Of a DNA stretch of 64,000 nt, positions 55,099 to 63,945 are shown one piece after another. The stretch is from NCBI RefSeq assembly GCF_003202405.1, contig NZ_QJHL01000001.1, positions 1,240,001 through 1,304,000 on the forward strand. Direction: 5' to 3'. The notes beneath the pieces were generated by a model. It ran no database searches and was not told the origin of the DNA. It was given only the letters and a program-made list of their open reading frames with translations. The stretch comes from Flavobacterium hydrophilum (GTDB lineage: Bacteria; Bacteroidota; Bacteroidia; Flavobacteriales; Flavobacteriaceae). The translations under genes and the position numbers were made by a program. Position 1 is the first letter of the stretch. Each line of letters opens with the position of its first letter.

Positions 55099-56511
55099 AT
55101 GATAAATCAAGATTCTATAGTTGCTTTGGCTACACCGTCCGGAGCAGGAGCTATTGCCATAATTCGAATTTCAGGTTCAGATGCTATTGCTATCGGAAAC
55201 TCAGTTTTTAAATCCATAAAAAACAAGGATTTAACCAGACAAAAAACACATACTTTGCATTTAGGTCATATTGTTGATGATGCTAAAACTCTTGATGAAG
55301 TATTAGTTTCAGTATTTAAAGAGCCTAATTCATATACTGGCGAAAATACTATCGAAATCTCCTGCCACGGTTCAGCTTATATTCAGCAGCAAATTATTCA
55401 GTTATTGTTGCGAAAAGGCTGTCGAATGGCTGATGCGGGAGAGTTTACTTTGAGAGCTTTCTTAAATGGAAAACTGGATTTATCGCAGGCAGAAGCTGTT
55501 GCTGATTTAATTTCATCAGATAATGAAGCGTCCCATCAAATTGCGATGCAGCAAATGCGTGGCGGATTTAGTAATGAAATTGCGAAATTAAGAGAAGAAC
55601 TTTTAAATTTTGCCTCCTTAATTGAATTAGAACTGGATTTTGCAGAAGAAGACGTTGAATTTGCAGACAGAACACAATTCTATGAATTATTAAACCGAAT
55701 TGAATTTGTTCTGAAACGCTTAATCGATTCTTTTGCAGTTGGAAATGTTATAAAAAATGGAATCCCGGTTGCTATTGTAGGAGAGCCTAACGTTGGAAAA
55801 TCTACTTTATTGAATGCCTTATTAAATGAGGAACGTGCAATTGTTTCTGATATTGCAGGAACTACCCGTGATACTATTGAAGATGAACTTGTCATTGGAG
55901 GGATTGGTTTTAGATTTATTGATACAGCAGGAATTAGGGAAACAAAAGATGTCGTAGAGAGTATCGGAATTAAAAAAACATTCGAGAAAATTGAACAGGC
56001 ACAAGTTGTTTTGTACCTGGTTGATGGCTGCCTGTTGTCAGTTGATGGAAAACTAGATAATTTACTTGTAGAAATCAACAAAACACAAAATCAATATCCG
56101 CAAAAGCCTATTTTGGTTATCATCAACAAAAAAGACTTGCTTTCTAAAGAAGTTATTGATCGTATTGATGCAAAACTAACAACCAATAATCAACAACCAA
56201 CAACTATATACATTTCTGCAAAACAAAAGATTGGTGTTGAAGAATTAAAAAATCAACTCCTTTCGTTTGTAAATACCGGAGCTCTGAGAAATAATGACAC
56301 TATAGTTACTAATACAAGACATTATGATTCACTACTTAAAGCTTTGGATGAGATACAAAAAGTAAAATTTGGTCTTGAAACCAATCTGTCAAGTGATTTA
56401 ATTGCGCTTGATATACGTGAAGCCTTATATCAATTTGGTCTTATTACCGGCCAGGTTTCAAATGACGAATTACTGGGTAATATCTTTGCTAATTTTTGTA
56501 TCGGGAAGTAA
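55099..56511 (+). CDS. mnmE: tRNA modification GTPase MnmE
   Basis: 470 residues. N-terminal tetrahydrofolate-binding domain (IVALATPSGAGAIAIIRISG), helical domain, and an inserted Ras-like G domain with P-loop GEPNVGKSTLL (about 228-238), DTAGIRET (G3, about 275-282) and NKKD (G4). Ends with the conserved C-terminal CIGK. With MnmG it makes the 5-carboxymethylaminomethyl modification of wobble uridine. Housekeeping gene; an antisense frame within it is a shadow. Confidence 0.97.
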   Translation: MINQDSIVALATPSGAGAIAIIRISGSDAIAIGNSVFKSIKNKDLTRQKTHTLHLGHIVDDAKTLDEVLVSVFKEPNSYTGENTIEISCHGSAYIQQQIIQLLLRKGCRMADAGEFTLRAFLNGKLDLSQAEAVADLISSDNEASHQIAMQQMRGGFSNEIAKLREELLNFASLIELELDFAEEDVEFADRTQFYELLNRIEFVLKRLIDSFAVGNVIKNGIPVAIVGEPNVGKSTLLNALLNEERAIVSDIAGTTRDTIEDELVIGGIGFRFIDTAGIRETKDVVESIGIKKTFEKIEQAQVVLYLVDGCLLSVDGKLDNLLVEINKTQNQYPQKPILVIINKKDLLSKEVIDRIDAKLTTNNQQPTTIYISAKQKIGVEELKNQLLSFVNTGALRNNDTIVTNTRHYDSLLKALDEIQKVKFGLETNLSSDLIALDIREALYQFGLITGQVSNDELLGNIFANFCIGK

Positions 56512-56551
56512 ATTATCTTTTTTAACTTCACTATTATGTCATTTTAACCGT

Positions 56552-56647
56552 ATACCCAATCGGGTATGTTTTTTGATTTAAAATATATTTTATACCCGAA
56601 ATGGTATTGTTTTTCTTTTTTTTATATATTTATACCTCAAAAGGTAT
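56552..56647. promoter_or_regulatory. Three HipB-type operators
   Basis: ATACCCAATCGGGTAT at 56552-56567, ATACCCGAAATGGTAT at 56592-56607 and ATACCTCAAAAGGTAT at 56632-56647 share ATACC-N6-GGTAT. Their centres are exactly 40 bp apart. The last ends 4 bp before the hipB-like ATG, so the operon is almost surely autorepressed. Confidence 0.85.
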
Positions 56648-56651
56648 AGAT

Positions 56652-56855
56652 ATGGATTCGTTACGATTATTTGTAAAGCAAAAGCGCAAAGAGTTAAAAT
56701 TAACACAAGAGGACTTAGCTTTAAATGCCGGTGTTGGTTTGCGTTTTGTTCGTGATTTGGAGCAGGGTAAGAAGACGCTTCGTTTAGATAAAGTCAATGA
56801 TGTATTAGCATTGTTTGGTAAAGAAGTTGGTGTAATCGATAAAATACGAGATTAA
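56652..56855 (+). CDS. hipB: HipB-like antitoxin/repressor
   Basis: 67 residues from the ATG at 56652 (MDSLRLFVKQKRKELKLTQ); an upstream extension would run through the third operator. Compact Xre helix-turn-helix (LTQEDLALNAGVGLRFVRDLEQGKKTLRLDKVNDVLALFG), the usual HipB form. It overlaps the next gene by 1 bp (TAATG). It should bind the three upstream operators and neutralise the kinase encoded downstream. Confidence 0.9.
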   Translation: MDSLRLFVKQKRKELKLTQEDLALNAGVGLRFVRDLEQGKKTLRLDKVNDVLALFGKEVGVIDKIRD

Positions 56856-57190
56856 TGGCAAGGCAGGCAAAAATATATTTTCAAGATCAATTAGCCGGAT
56901 ATTTGGTTGAAGGTGATGATGGGTACTCTTATAGCTACGACACAAAATACCTTGAAAAGTCTAATCCAAAACCTGTTAGTTTAACTTTGCCAATTTCTGA
57001 AAATACCTACCACAGTAAGGTACTTTTTCCATTTTTTGATGGTTTAATACCCGAAGGATGGTTATTAGAAATTGGAGAAAAACATTGGAAACTTAATCCT
57101 CGTGATCGTTTTGAATTGTTAATCAATTTATGCAGGGATACGATAGGTGCTGTTTCTGTACATCCGATGGAGGCGGAAAATTATGACTAA
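56855..57190 (+). CDS. hipS: HipS-like protein (separate HipA N-terminal subdomain)
   Basis: 111 residues corresponding to the N-subdomain 1 of HipA (AKIYFQDQLAGYLVEG, PVSLTLPISENTYHSKVLFPFFDGLIPEGWLLE, GAVSVHP). In classical HipA this is fused to the kinase; here it is a separate gene, as in the tripartite HipBST system, where HipS acts as the antitoxin. It overlaps the kinase gene by 8 bp. Confidence 0.85.
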   Translation: MARQAKIYFQDQLAGYLVEGDDGYSYSYDTKYLEKSNPKPVSLTLPISENTYHSKVLFPFFDGLIPEGWLLEIGEKHWKLNPRDRFELLINLCRDTIGAVSVHPMEAENYD

Positions 57191-58109
57191 TTGTTTGTTT
57201 TGTTATCGGCCCGTTGAAACGGGTGAATATCATGCTGCATGTTCAAAGAAATTCTTTGGTACAACACAAGTCCCTATTTTGGAATTAGACAAGCAAAAAT
57301 TAAATAAATTAGCTCAAATCACAGTAAATGAACGATTAGCTTTGACAGGTGTACAACCAAAAATATCCCTTAGCTTAAACGGAGAAAAAGGAAATAAAAG
57401 ACTGACTTTGGTTGGTCTATGGGGTGATTACATTCTGAAACCACAATCTGCTGATTTTCGTTTTATGCCTGAAGTAGAAGACCTAACAATGCATTTGGCC
57501 AGGCTGTTTAAAATAGAAACAGCTGAGCATACGCTAATACGAACATCTACTGGAGAATTAGCCTACATAACAAAGCGTTTTGATCGAAAAAAAGACAAGA
57601 AAATTCACATTGAAGACTTATGTCAGTTGTCGGAACTTTTGACAGAACAAAAATATAAAAGTTCCTATGAACGTGTTGGAAAAATAATAAAGCAGTACAC
57701 TACCAATTCAGGATTGGATGTTATTAAATATTTTAGATTAGTATTATTTAGTTTTTTGACAGGAAATAATGATATGCATCTGAAAAATTTCTCGCTGATT
57801 CATACAGATAAAGGTATTTTATTTTCACAAGCATATGATCTTTTAAATGTCAGCCTAATTTATCCTCAGGATCACGAAGAGTTAGCTTTAACCCTGAGTG
57901 GTCGTAAAAACAAAATAAAACGAACTGATTTTGATCAATTTGCTTCTGGTTTAGGCATTGCAGAGATAGTTCGGGATAACATTTATAAAGATTTTTCTAA
58001 ACAGTCTGAAAAAATACCAGACTGGATTTATCGGAGTTTTTTAAGTGATGAATATAAGGAAGGGTATATTCAGATTGTCAACAGCAAACTGAAGCAGATT
58101 GCGCTCTAA
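57183..58109 (+). CDS. hipT: HipT-like Ser/Thr kinase toxin
   Basis: 308 residues from the ATG at 57183 (MTNCLFCYRPVETGEYHAAC); an earlier start would overlap hipS more deeply. HipA kinase core: LTGVQPKISLSL (Gly-rich/ejection loop), DYILKPQ (ATP-site Lys), FDRKKDKKIHIEDLCQL, GNNDMHLKNFSL (catalytic loop, Asp and Asn) and AYDLLNV (metal site). The N-terminus has a C-x2-C ... H-x3-C cluster, possibly a small zinc site, seen in Bacteroidota members. HipA/HipT kinases phosphorylate aminoacyl-tRNA synthetases and arrest growth. No terminator stem of note follows. Confidence 0.88.
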   Translation: MTNCLFCYRPVETGEYHAACSKKFFGTTQVPILELDKQKLNKLAQITVNERLALTGVQPKISLSLNGEKGNKRLTLVGLWGDYILKPQSADFRFMPEVEDLTMHLARLFKIETAEHTLIRTSTGELAYITKRFDRKKDKKIHIEDLCQLSELLTEQKYKSSYERVGKIIKQYTTNSGLDVIKYFRLVLFSFLTGNNDMHLKNFSLIHTDKGILFSQAYDLLNVSLIYPQDHEELALTLSGRKNKIKRTDFDQFASGLGIAEIVRDNIYKDFSKQSEKIPDWIYRSFLSDEYKEGYIQIVNSKLKQIAL

Positions 58110-58242
58110 GAAAAAAAATGGATTTTTTTTTTACTGTTATAAAATAGATACAAAACTCATACAGCAATTTTAAAGAACAAAAAAACTTGCGAAAGAAACA
58201 TATTCATTTATAGATTTTATAAGAAAATTTTAACTGTTAAAT

Positions 58243-58260
58243 AACTGATAATTATCAGTT
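58243..58260. promoter_or_regulatory. Perfect 18-bp palindrome upstream of the Usp gene
   Basis: AACTGATAATTATCAGTT contains TGAT-N4-ATCA, the spacing used by CRP/FNR-family regulators. Its centre is about 64 bp before the Usp start codon. A second palindrome follows at 58283-58300 (AATTAGT-ATAA-ACTAATT). Confidence 0.5.
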
Positions 58261-58314
58261 TGATTTGTTTTTAGAATGGTTAAATTAGTATAAACTAATT
58301 AATCAGATTTAAAA

Positions 58315-59148
58315 ATGAAAAAGATATTATTCCCAACCGATTTTTCTGAAGCAGCTACAAATGCTTTTGTTCATGCTTTAGAGTTTGCTAAAGTTGTCAA
58401 TGCAGAACTTATTTTGCTGCATACTTTTGAAATTCCTGTATATGACAGCCAATTCTTTCCGGAAAATTATGCAGCGATTTACAGTTCGATAGAATTAGCT
58501 AATTTTGAGATGTTTAAGGATGAAATTCCTAAACTAAAAACTATTGCAATTGAAAGAAACTTAGAAGAAATTGTTGTTAAGCATCGTTTGATGGATGGAG
58601 ATCTGCTTTATAATTTAAAAAATGCTGTAGAAGAAGATAAAGCAGATTTTGTTATTATGGGGACAAACGGAATTTCTGACTGGACAACTTTTTTTACAGG
58701 TTCTAATACCAGTTCGGTAATTTCAGGAGTTGATGTTCCGGTTTTATGTGTACCAATAGATGCTAAATTCAAAAAGATAAAGGTTATTGGATTTACTACC
58801 CGTTATCGCGAAAAGGATAAAAAAGAATTAAAGAAAGTATTGAAAATAGCTAAGAAAATGGATGCTAAAGTTAGAAGCTTATATGTTAAAACTTCTGATT
58901 CTGATGTAGCTCCTGAAACCGTTAGAGAATGGGAGGTAGAATTTGCTGATGAAAATGTAGAATTTTTAGTCCTGCCAAGCGATGATGTAAAAGAAACGAT
59001 ACTTGATTTTATACTTTATAAAGACATTGATGTTCTGACTACAATTAAACACAAAAGATCTTTTTTTGAAAGTCTCTTTAATTCCAGTTTTAGTAAAAAG
59101 ATAACAAAGGAAGTTTCTATTCCGGTTTTAGTGATGCATGACAACTAA
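58315..59148 (+). CDS. Universal stress protein, tandem UspA domains
   Basis: 277 residues, two UspA modules (about 1-145 and 150-277). The first has the start ILFPTDFSEAATNAFVHALEFAK and the ATP-site-like GTNGISDWTTFFTGSNTSSVISGVDVPVLCVP (in pieces); the second is degenerate and ends EVSIPVLVMHDN. The family helps survival in starvation or low energy, usually by nucleotide binding. Single gene with palindromic sites upstream. Confidence 0.9.
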   Translation: MKKILFPTDFSEAATNAFVHALEFAKVVNAELILLHTFEIPVYDSQFFPENYAAIYSSIELANFEMFKDEIPKLKTIAIERNLEEIVVKHRLMDGDLLYNLKNAVEEDKADFVIMGTNGISDWTTFFTGSNTSSVISGVDVPVLCVPIDAKFKKIKVIGFTTRYREKDKKELKKVLKIAKKMDAKVRSLYVKTSDSDVAPETVREWEVEFADENVEFLVLPSDDVKETILDFILYKDIDVLTTIKHKRSFFESLFNSSFSKKITKEVSIPVLVMHDN

Positions 59149-59216
59149 TTTCTGAAATAATTAAAGCCTGTTTTGTAATGGTAAAAACTATATTTGTGAT
59201 TCATTAAATTAAAAAG

Positions 59217-60989
59217 ATGGATTATTATCAAGACAGGGTTTCGCACTACAGTGAATTATTACGTAAAACCAATAAAAAATTCAATAGTATCAGTCTTTTA
59301 AGGCTCTTAAGTGTCTTTATTTGTTTGTTTATGATATTTTATTATATCAAAACCAATGAAATTTCATACTTAGCTGGTGCATTTGTGTCTTTTATTGGTT
59401 TTGTTTTTTTAATGCGTATGCATTGGAAATTATCTTTTCAAAAACAGCTTTTAATTGCGCTTTTAAAAATAAATAAAAACGAAATTTCTTTTCTGAAAAG
59501 AGAAGCACTTCCTTTTGAAAATGGTATAGAGTTTAACGATTTTCATCATCCTTATGCGTACGATTTAGATATTTTCGGTGAGCATTCTTTGTTTCAGAAT
59601 TTAAACAGGACAGCAACTTTTATTGGTAAAAAGACACTGGCGAATCAATTATTGAAACTAAATTCTAATGAAGGAATTCTTGAAAATCAGGAAGCGATTA
59701 GCGAGCTTATATCAAAAATAAACTGGCGTCAGGAGTTTAATGCGCTGGCAGTTGTCAGTCATGACAGTAAAGATTATTACGAATCATTAATTAATTGGAA
59801 TTCAGTTAAAAATGATAAATTACCTAAAGTTTTAAATATACTTTCATTTGCTTTTCCAATTTTGTTTTTTGGAGTTCTGGCGGCTTATTTTGTTACTTCA
59901 AAAACAATTTTGTTATCATATATGACTTATATTTTTATTGGAAATCTGATTGTTTTAGGCAGGGCAATAAAGCGAATTCAGTCTGAAATTGCTAAAGCTG
60001 ATAATATTGATAAAATCATCAAACAATACAGTCTGTTAGTTGAGAAGATTGAACTTGAAAAGTTTGAATCTAAAAAATTAATTCAATTAAAGCAAAAACT
60101 GATTTTTAAAAACGCATCAGCAAGTTCGCATTTAAAACAGTTGTCTGAGTTGTTTTCACGAATGGATACCATTAGCAATTTAGTAACAGCTATTCTCTTC
60201 AACGGAACCTTTTTGTTTAATCTGCACGTTTTAAAAGCGCTTTTAAAATGGAAAGAAGATTATAGAGATGAACTTAAACAATGGATTGATGTGATTGGTG
60301 AATTTGAAGCTTTAAGCAGTCTGGCAAATCTGGCATACAATAACCCTGATTTTGTTTTTCCCGAAATCAATACAGAATATGAAATTGGATTTAAAAATCT
60401 GAGTCATCCATTATTAAATCCGGTGAGCAGGGTAGGGAATGATACTCATTTTTATCCGGAATCCTTTATGATTTTGACAGGCTCAAATATGTCAGGAAAA
60501 AGCACTTTTTTAAGAAGTTTGGGTGTTAATATGGTTTTAGGTGGTATAGGTTCAGTTGTTTGTGCTTCAGAAGCTAAGATACATCCACTTCCGGTTTTAG
60601 TTTCAATGCGATTGTCTGATTCTTTAGCGGATAGCGAATCCTACTTTTTTGCTGAAATCAAACGTTTAAAACAAATTATGGATGCACTGGAAGAAAAACC
60701 AGCTTTCGTTTTACTGGATGAAATTTTAAGAGGAACCAACTCTGATGACAAACGAAACGGAACAATTGAAGTAGTCAAAAAGGTAATTGCTAAAAATGCA
60801 ATTGGTGCTATCGCAACACATGATATTGAAGTTTGCCTGACTACTAACGAATATCCTGAAATTTTAACCAACCAATGTTTTGAAGTTGAAATTAAAAACA
60901 ATGATTTGCACTTTGATTATAAACTCCGTAATGGAATCTGCAAAAATAAAAGTGCTACTTTTTTAATGCAAAAAATGGGAGTTATTTAG
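59217..60989 (+). CDS. Membrane-anchored MutS-like ATPase
   Basis: 590 residues. Two hydrophobic segments near the N-terminus (about 26-43 and 48-66) and two more around 205-245, then MutS core/lever helices and a C-terminal ABC-type ATPase: Walker A LTGSNMSGKSTFLRSLG (about 420-436), Walker B AFVLLDEILRGTNSDD (about 497-512), and the later AIATHDIEV. The mismatch-recognition domain is absent. Such short MutS-family proteins are common in Bacteroidota; their function is not settled and is probably not mismatch repair. A long inverted repeat covers the stop codon and acts as terminator. Confidence 0.88.
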   Translation: MDYYQDRVSHYSELLRKTNKKFNSISLLRLLSVFICLFMIFYYIKTNEISYLAGAFVSFIGFVFLMRMHWKLSFQKQLLIALLKINKNEISFLKREALPFENGIEFNDFHHPYAYDLDIFGEHSLFQNLNRTATFIGKKTLANQLLKLNSNEGILENQEAISELISKINWRQEFNALAVVSHDSKDYYESLINWNSVKNDKLPKVLNILSFAFPILFFGVLAAYFVTSKTILLSYMTYIFIGNLIVLGRAIKRIQSEIAKADNIDKIIKQYSLLVEKIELEKFESKKLIQLKQKLIFKNASASSHLKQLSELFSRMDTISNLVTAILFNGTFLFNLHVLKALLKWKEDYRDELKQWIDVIGEFEALSSLANLAYNNPDFVFPEINTEYEIGFKNLSHPLLNPVSRVGNDTHFYPESFMILTGSNMSGKSTFLRSLGVNMVLGGIGSVVCASEAKIHPLPVLVSMRLSDSLADSESYFFAEIKRLKQIMDALEEKPAFVLLDEILRGTNSDDKRNGTIEVVKKVIAKNAIGAIATHDIEVCLTTNEYPEILTNQCFEVEIKNNDLHFDYKLRNGICKNKSATFLMQKMGVI

Positions 60990-61010
60990 TTTCTAAATAA
61001 TTCCCATTTT
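60972..61010. terminator. Bidirectional terminator overlapping the MutS-like stop codon
   Basis: AAAATGGGA-TTATTTAG and CTAAATAA-TCCCATTTT (each arm with one bulged base) form a long stem between convergent genes. Confidence 0.8.
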
Positions 61011-61044
61011 AATATTTTAAATTGATTTTTTCTAATGAAAAATA

Positions 61045-61470
61045 CTATAAGTTCGATTTAATTTTCTTTATAACAACATCATATTCAGCATCAGATAAAT
61101 ATGTTTTTTGAGGGTTCATTTCAAAAACGCTTCCAAATCCGTAACCATCTTTGTATTTTGGAACAATGTGCACATGTAAGTGAGATAAAGTATCACTGAA
61201 TGCTCCGTAATTAATTTTGTCCGGGTTGAATACTTTCGCAATAGCTTTTGCAACTGTTGCAACATCTTCCATGAATAAATTGCGCTGTTCATCACTTAAT
61301 TCATAAAATTCAACGGCATGATCTTTATAAACTACATTTAAGCGGCCTGTGTAGGATTGTTCTTTAAACAGAAAAAGCTGGGATACTTTTAAATCTGCAA
61401 CTTTTATCATTAATTGATGTAAGGTATCGTTGTTTTGGCAATAAAGGCATTCTGAAACAGGACTAGGCAT
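61045..61470 (-). CDS. HIT family nucleotide-binding protein
   Basis: 141 residues. The histidine triad is HLHVHIVPKY (about residues 108-117). A C-x2-C near the N-terminus (CLYCQNND) suggests a zinc site, as in many HIT proteins. The family hydrolyses nucleoside phosphoramidates or dinucleotides. Housekeeping-type single gene. Confidence 0.9.
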   Translation of the reverse strand: MPSPVSECLYCQNNDTLHQLMIKVADLKVSQLFLFKEQSYTGRLNVVYKDHAVEFYELSDEQRNLFMEDVATVAKAIAKVFNPDKINYGAFSDTLSHLHVHIVPKYKDGYGFGSVFEMNPQKTYLSDAEYDVVIKKIKSNL

Positions 61471-61534
61471 ATTATGTATTTTATAAGGTTTTATAATAAA
61501 TTTTATGATGCAAAAATACTTTTTATTTTAAAAG

Positions 61535-61583
61535 AAAAAACTTTTCCTGCTTTTCAAAAATGAAAGTGACAGAAAAAGTTTTT
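61535..61583 (-). terminator. Terminator of the TonB receptor at the right edge
   Basis: On the minus strand AAAAACTTTTTCTG and CAGGAAAAGTTTTT pair across a mismatched middle and are followed by T-rich DNA, 25 bp past the receptor stop codon. Confidence 0.65.
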
Positions 61584-61607
61584 AGTAAAGTAGAATCCAG
61601 ATCTAGG

Positions 61608-63860
61608 TTATAATTTGTATTTCAGACTAACCATTACCTGACGAGGAGCAATTGGGTTTACACTGTAGTTTTCGTGTACGGTATAGTTCAGCTCATTTGT
61701 AATGTTTGATACTTTACATAAAACTGAGATTTTTTTCCAGTTATATCCTGCTGATACGTCAATTGTTGTATAACCTTCTAATGGAATTTCTCTATACCAG
61801 ATTCCATCAGGATATTTTGTAAGATCAGTATTGTATTGGTTGTTCCATCCGCCAATTCTTTTTCCAATATAATTTCCTATTGCTCCAACAGAAACACCTT
61901 TTAAGATTCCCGACGGCAAAGTATAGAAGAAGCTTAAATTAGCCGTATTTTGCGGTGTTCTTGCTACTCTGTCCCCTTCAATGAAACTTCCATTTTTTCC
62001 TGATGTTTTTGTGTAACGCATATCATTATAGCTGTATCCTGCGATCACACTTAGACCGTCTAATGGTCTGGCAGTAATATCTACTTCAACACCTTTACTT
62101 TTTGTTTCTCCACTCATAACTTTAATATTAGTATCGGAATTTGGAGTAACACCATCTTGCATAAATGCCGCAGTTTGAACTAAATTGTCATTTGTAATTT
62201 GGTATACAGTTACGTTTGTACTTAAAAGTCCTTCAAAAAACTCTTTTTTAATACCCGCTTCATATTGATCAATAATGGAAGGGTCAAGTGGTTGGTTATT
62301 GAATGTGTTTCCTGTATTGGGAGTAAATGAATTAGAATAGCTGGCAAATAATGACATATCCTTTGTTGGTTGAAATACCAATCCTGCTTTAGGAGAAAAG
62401 GCATTGTCTAAACGTTTTGCAGCAACAGTTGGTATAGCATCTTGTGGATTTCCGGCCCCAGTAGCTGTTTCTTTGTATGTAGTAACTTCAGATTCCTGCC
62501 AAGACCAGCGAATACCTGCAAGAATTTTAATTTTTTCTGTTATTGATATTAAATCCTGAAAGTAGGCTCCAAAACGATTGGCATCTGTTTTTGTGATTTG
62601 AGTATTTCTTGCATTAGGAATATCTTTTTTTTGTGTTGAAGGATCAAAATCAAAAAGATAAATAGTGTCATAATTTGCTGGAGAGAATACAAAAGTATAA
62701 GCAGTAGTAAAAGAGTTTTCCCAATCAGCACCAGTAAAGATTTGATGCTTTACAGATCCGGTTGTGAAATTTCCTTGTAAGCTTAATTGATCTCCAACAA
62801 TTTGTTCTAAGTTTTTAGCCTGAGTTAGTGCTCTATTCCAATAACCTGCAACAGGATATGTTTTGATATTATCTAAGTCAGACATTTGTGCTGTTGATTT
62901 TTGGGTTCTGTCATAATTTTGAAAAGACCCATTGAAATTTAATTTCCAGTTTTTGTTAAAGTCATGATTCAATAATACAGATGCACTGGCAGATTTAGTA
63001 TTTCCGGTTGACCAAAGCGCACCAAAATAAGTATTACGAGGAATATCTAAAATAGTTTTTCCAATAATCCCGGTTCCAAAATCCGGAGTCCAGTCTGCAG
63101 TCAGGTAATCTCCCTGTACTGTAATCTGTGTTTTTGGATTAATGAAAAAAAGCAAAGACGGATTAACATACAAGCGTTCATTTTTTACTACATCCCTGAA
63201 GCTTTCTGAATTTTCATAAGAACTATTAATTCTAAAAGCGATTGACTTGCTAAGAGGTCCGTAAAAATCAATAGATGGTTTGTAGTAGGCATAACTTCCC
63301 ATTTGCATTGAAATTTCACCGCCTCTTGTAAACGATGGTGTTTTGGTTACAAGGTTTAAAATTCCGCCAGGGGCAACATTACCAAATAATAAAGCTGAAC
63401 CTCCTTTTAGAAACTCTACCTTGTCTAAGCCAGAAACATCAGGAATAGAACCTGCATTATAACGAAAACCATTTTTAAACATATTATTGGCAGACATATC
63501 ATATCCTCTGGAGTAGAAAGATTCCTGAGCACCCCCACGGGCTGAGCTTACATAAACGCCATTTGCATTCTTAAGAACTTCACTTAATCTTATAGCCTGT
63601 TGTTGTTCGATAACTTCTGAACCAATAACTTGTACCGTTTGAGGATTATCCATTGGTTTCAATCCAGAACGAACAGCTGTGACAGGTTTTGGCTCTTTAG
63701 CTTTGGTAACAATTACTTCATTCAGAATTTCTCCCTTTTTGTTTTTTACAGTATCATTAATTGCAGAAGTTGTATCATCATCAGACTCTGAGCGATTTTG
63801 ACTTTGACTATAAGTTGCAAAACTTATAAGAGATAAGGCAAGTAGTAATGTATTCTTCAT
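61608..63860 (-). CDS. TonB-dependent siderophore receptor
   Basis: 750 residues. Signal peptide (MKNTLLLALSLISFATYSQ), no carboxypeptidase-like domain, a TonB-box-like NEVIVTKA (about 47-54), plug domain with RLSEVLKNANGVYVS, SRGYDMSANNMFKNG and VEFLKGGSALLFGNVAPGGILNLVTK, then a long barrel ending QVMVSLKYKL. FpvA/FhuE-like siderophore receptors have this layout. Iron-box candidates lie at the promoter, so it is probably co-regulated with the siderophore operon, perhaps taking up a xenosiderophore. Confidence 0.92.
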   Translation of the reverse strand: MKNTLLLALSLISFATYSQSQNRSESDDDTTSAINDTVKNKKGEILNEVIVTKAKEPKPVTAVRSGLKPMDNPQTVQVIGSEVIEQQQAIRLSEVLKNANGVYVSSARGGAQESFYSRGYDMSANNMFKNGFRYNAGSIPDVSGLDKVEFLKGGSALLFGNVAPGGILNLVTKTPSFTRGGEISMQMGSYAYYKPSIDFYGPLSKSIAFRINSSYENSESFRDVVKNERLYVNPSLLFFINPKTQITVQGDYLTADWTPDFGTGIIGKTILDIPRNTYFGALWSTGNTKSASASVLLNHDFNKNWKLNFNGSFQNYDRTQKSTAQMSDLDNIKTYPVAGYWNRALTQAKNLEQIVGDQLSLQGNFTTGSVKHQIFTGADWENSFTTAYTFVFSPANYDTIYLFDFDPSTQKKDIPNARNTQITKTDANRFGAYFQDLISITEKIKILAGIRWSWQESEVTTYKETATGAGNPQDAIPTVAAKRLDNAFSPKAGLVFQPTKDMSLFASYSNSFTPNTGNTFNNQPLDPSIIDQYEAGIKKEFFEGLLSTNVTVYQITNDNLVQTAAFMQDGVTPNSDTNIKVMSGETKSKGVEVDITARPLDGLSVIAGYSYNDMRYTKTSGKNGSFIEGDRVARTPQNTANLSFFYTLPSGILKGVSVGAIGNYIGKRIGGWNNQYNTDLTKYPDGIWYREIPLEGYTTIDVSAGYNWKKISVLCKVSNITNELNYTVHENYSVNPIAPRQVMVSLKYKL

Positions 63861-63865
63861 GCTAT

Positions 63866-63945
63866 TTATTTAGATTTAATAAAGATAATTTTTTGTGCAA
63901 ATATAAATACACAACCATCTTTTAACAAAATATTTAGATGCATAA
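63866..63945 (-). promoter_or_regulatory. Promoter and iron boxes of the TonB receptor
   Basis: On the minus strand TTTG (63929-63926), 20-bp spacer, TATATTTG (63905-63898). A box TTATTTAGATTTAATAA at 63866-63882 covers the start region, and ATATTTAGATGCATAAT at 63930-63945 sits against the -33 element. Confidence 0.65.

Noticed and set aside
55680..56081. Long open frame antisense to mnmE
   Set aside because: Low-complexity Ser/Thr/Pro composition typical of antisense shadows; mnmE is intact.
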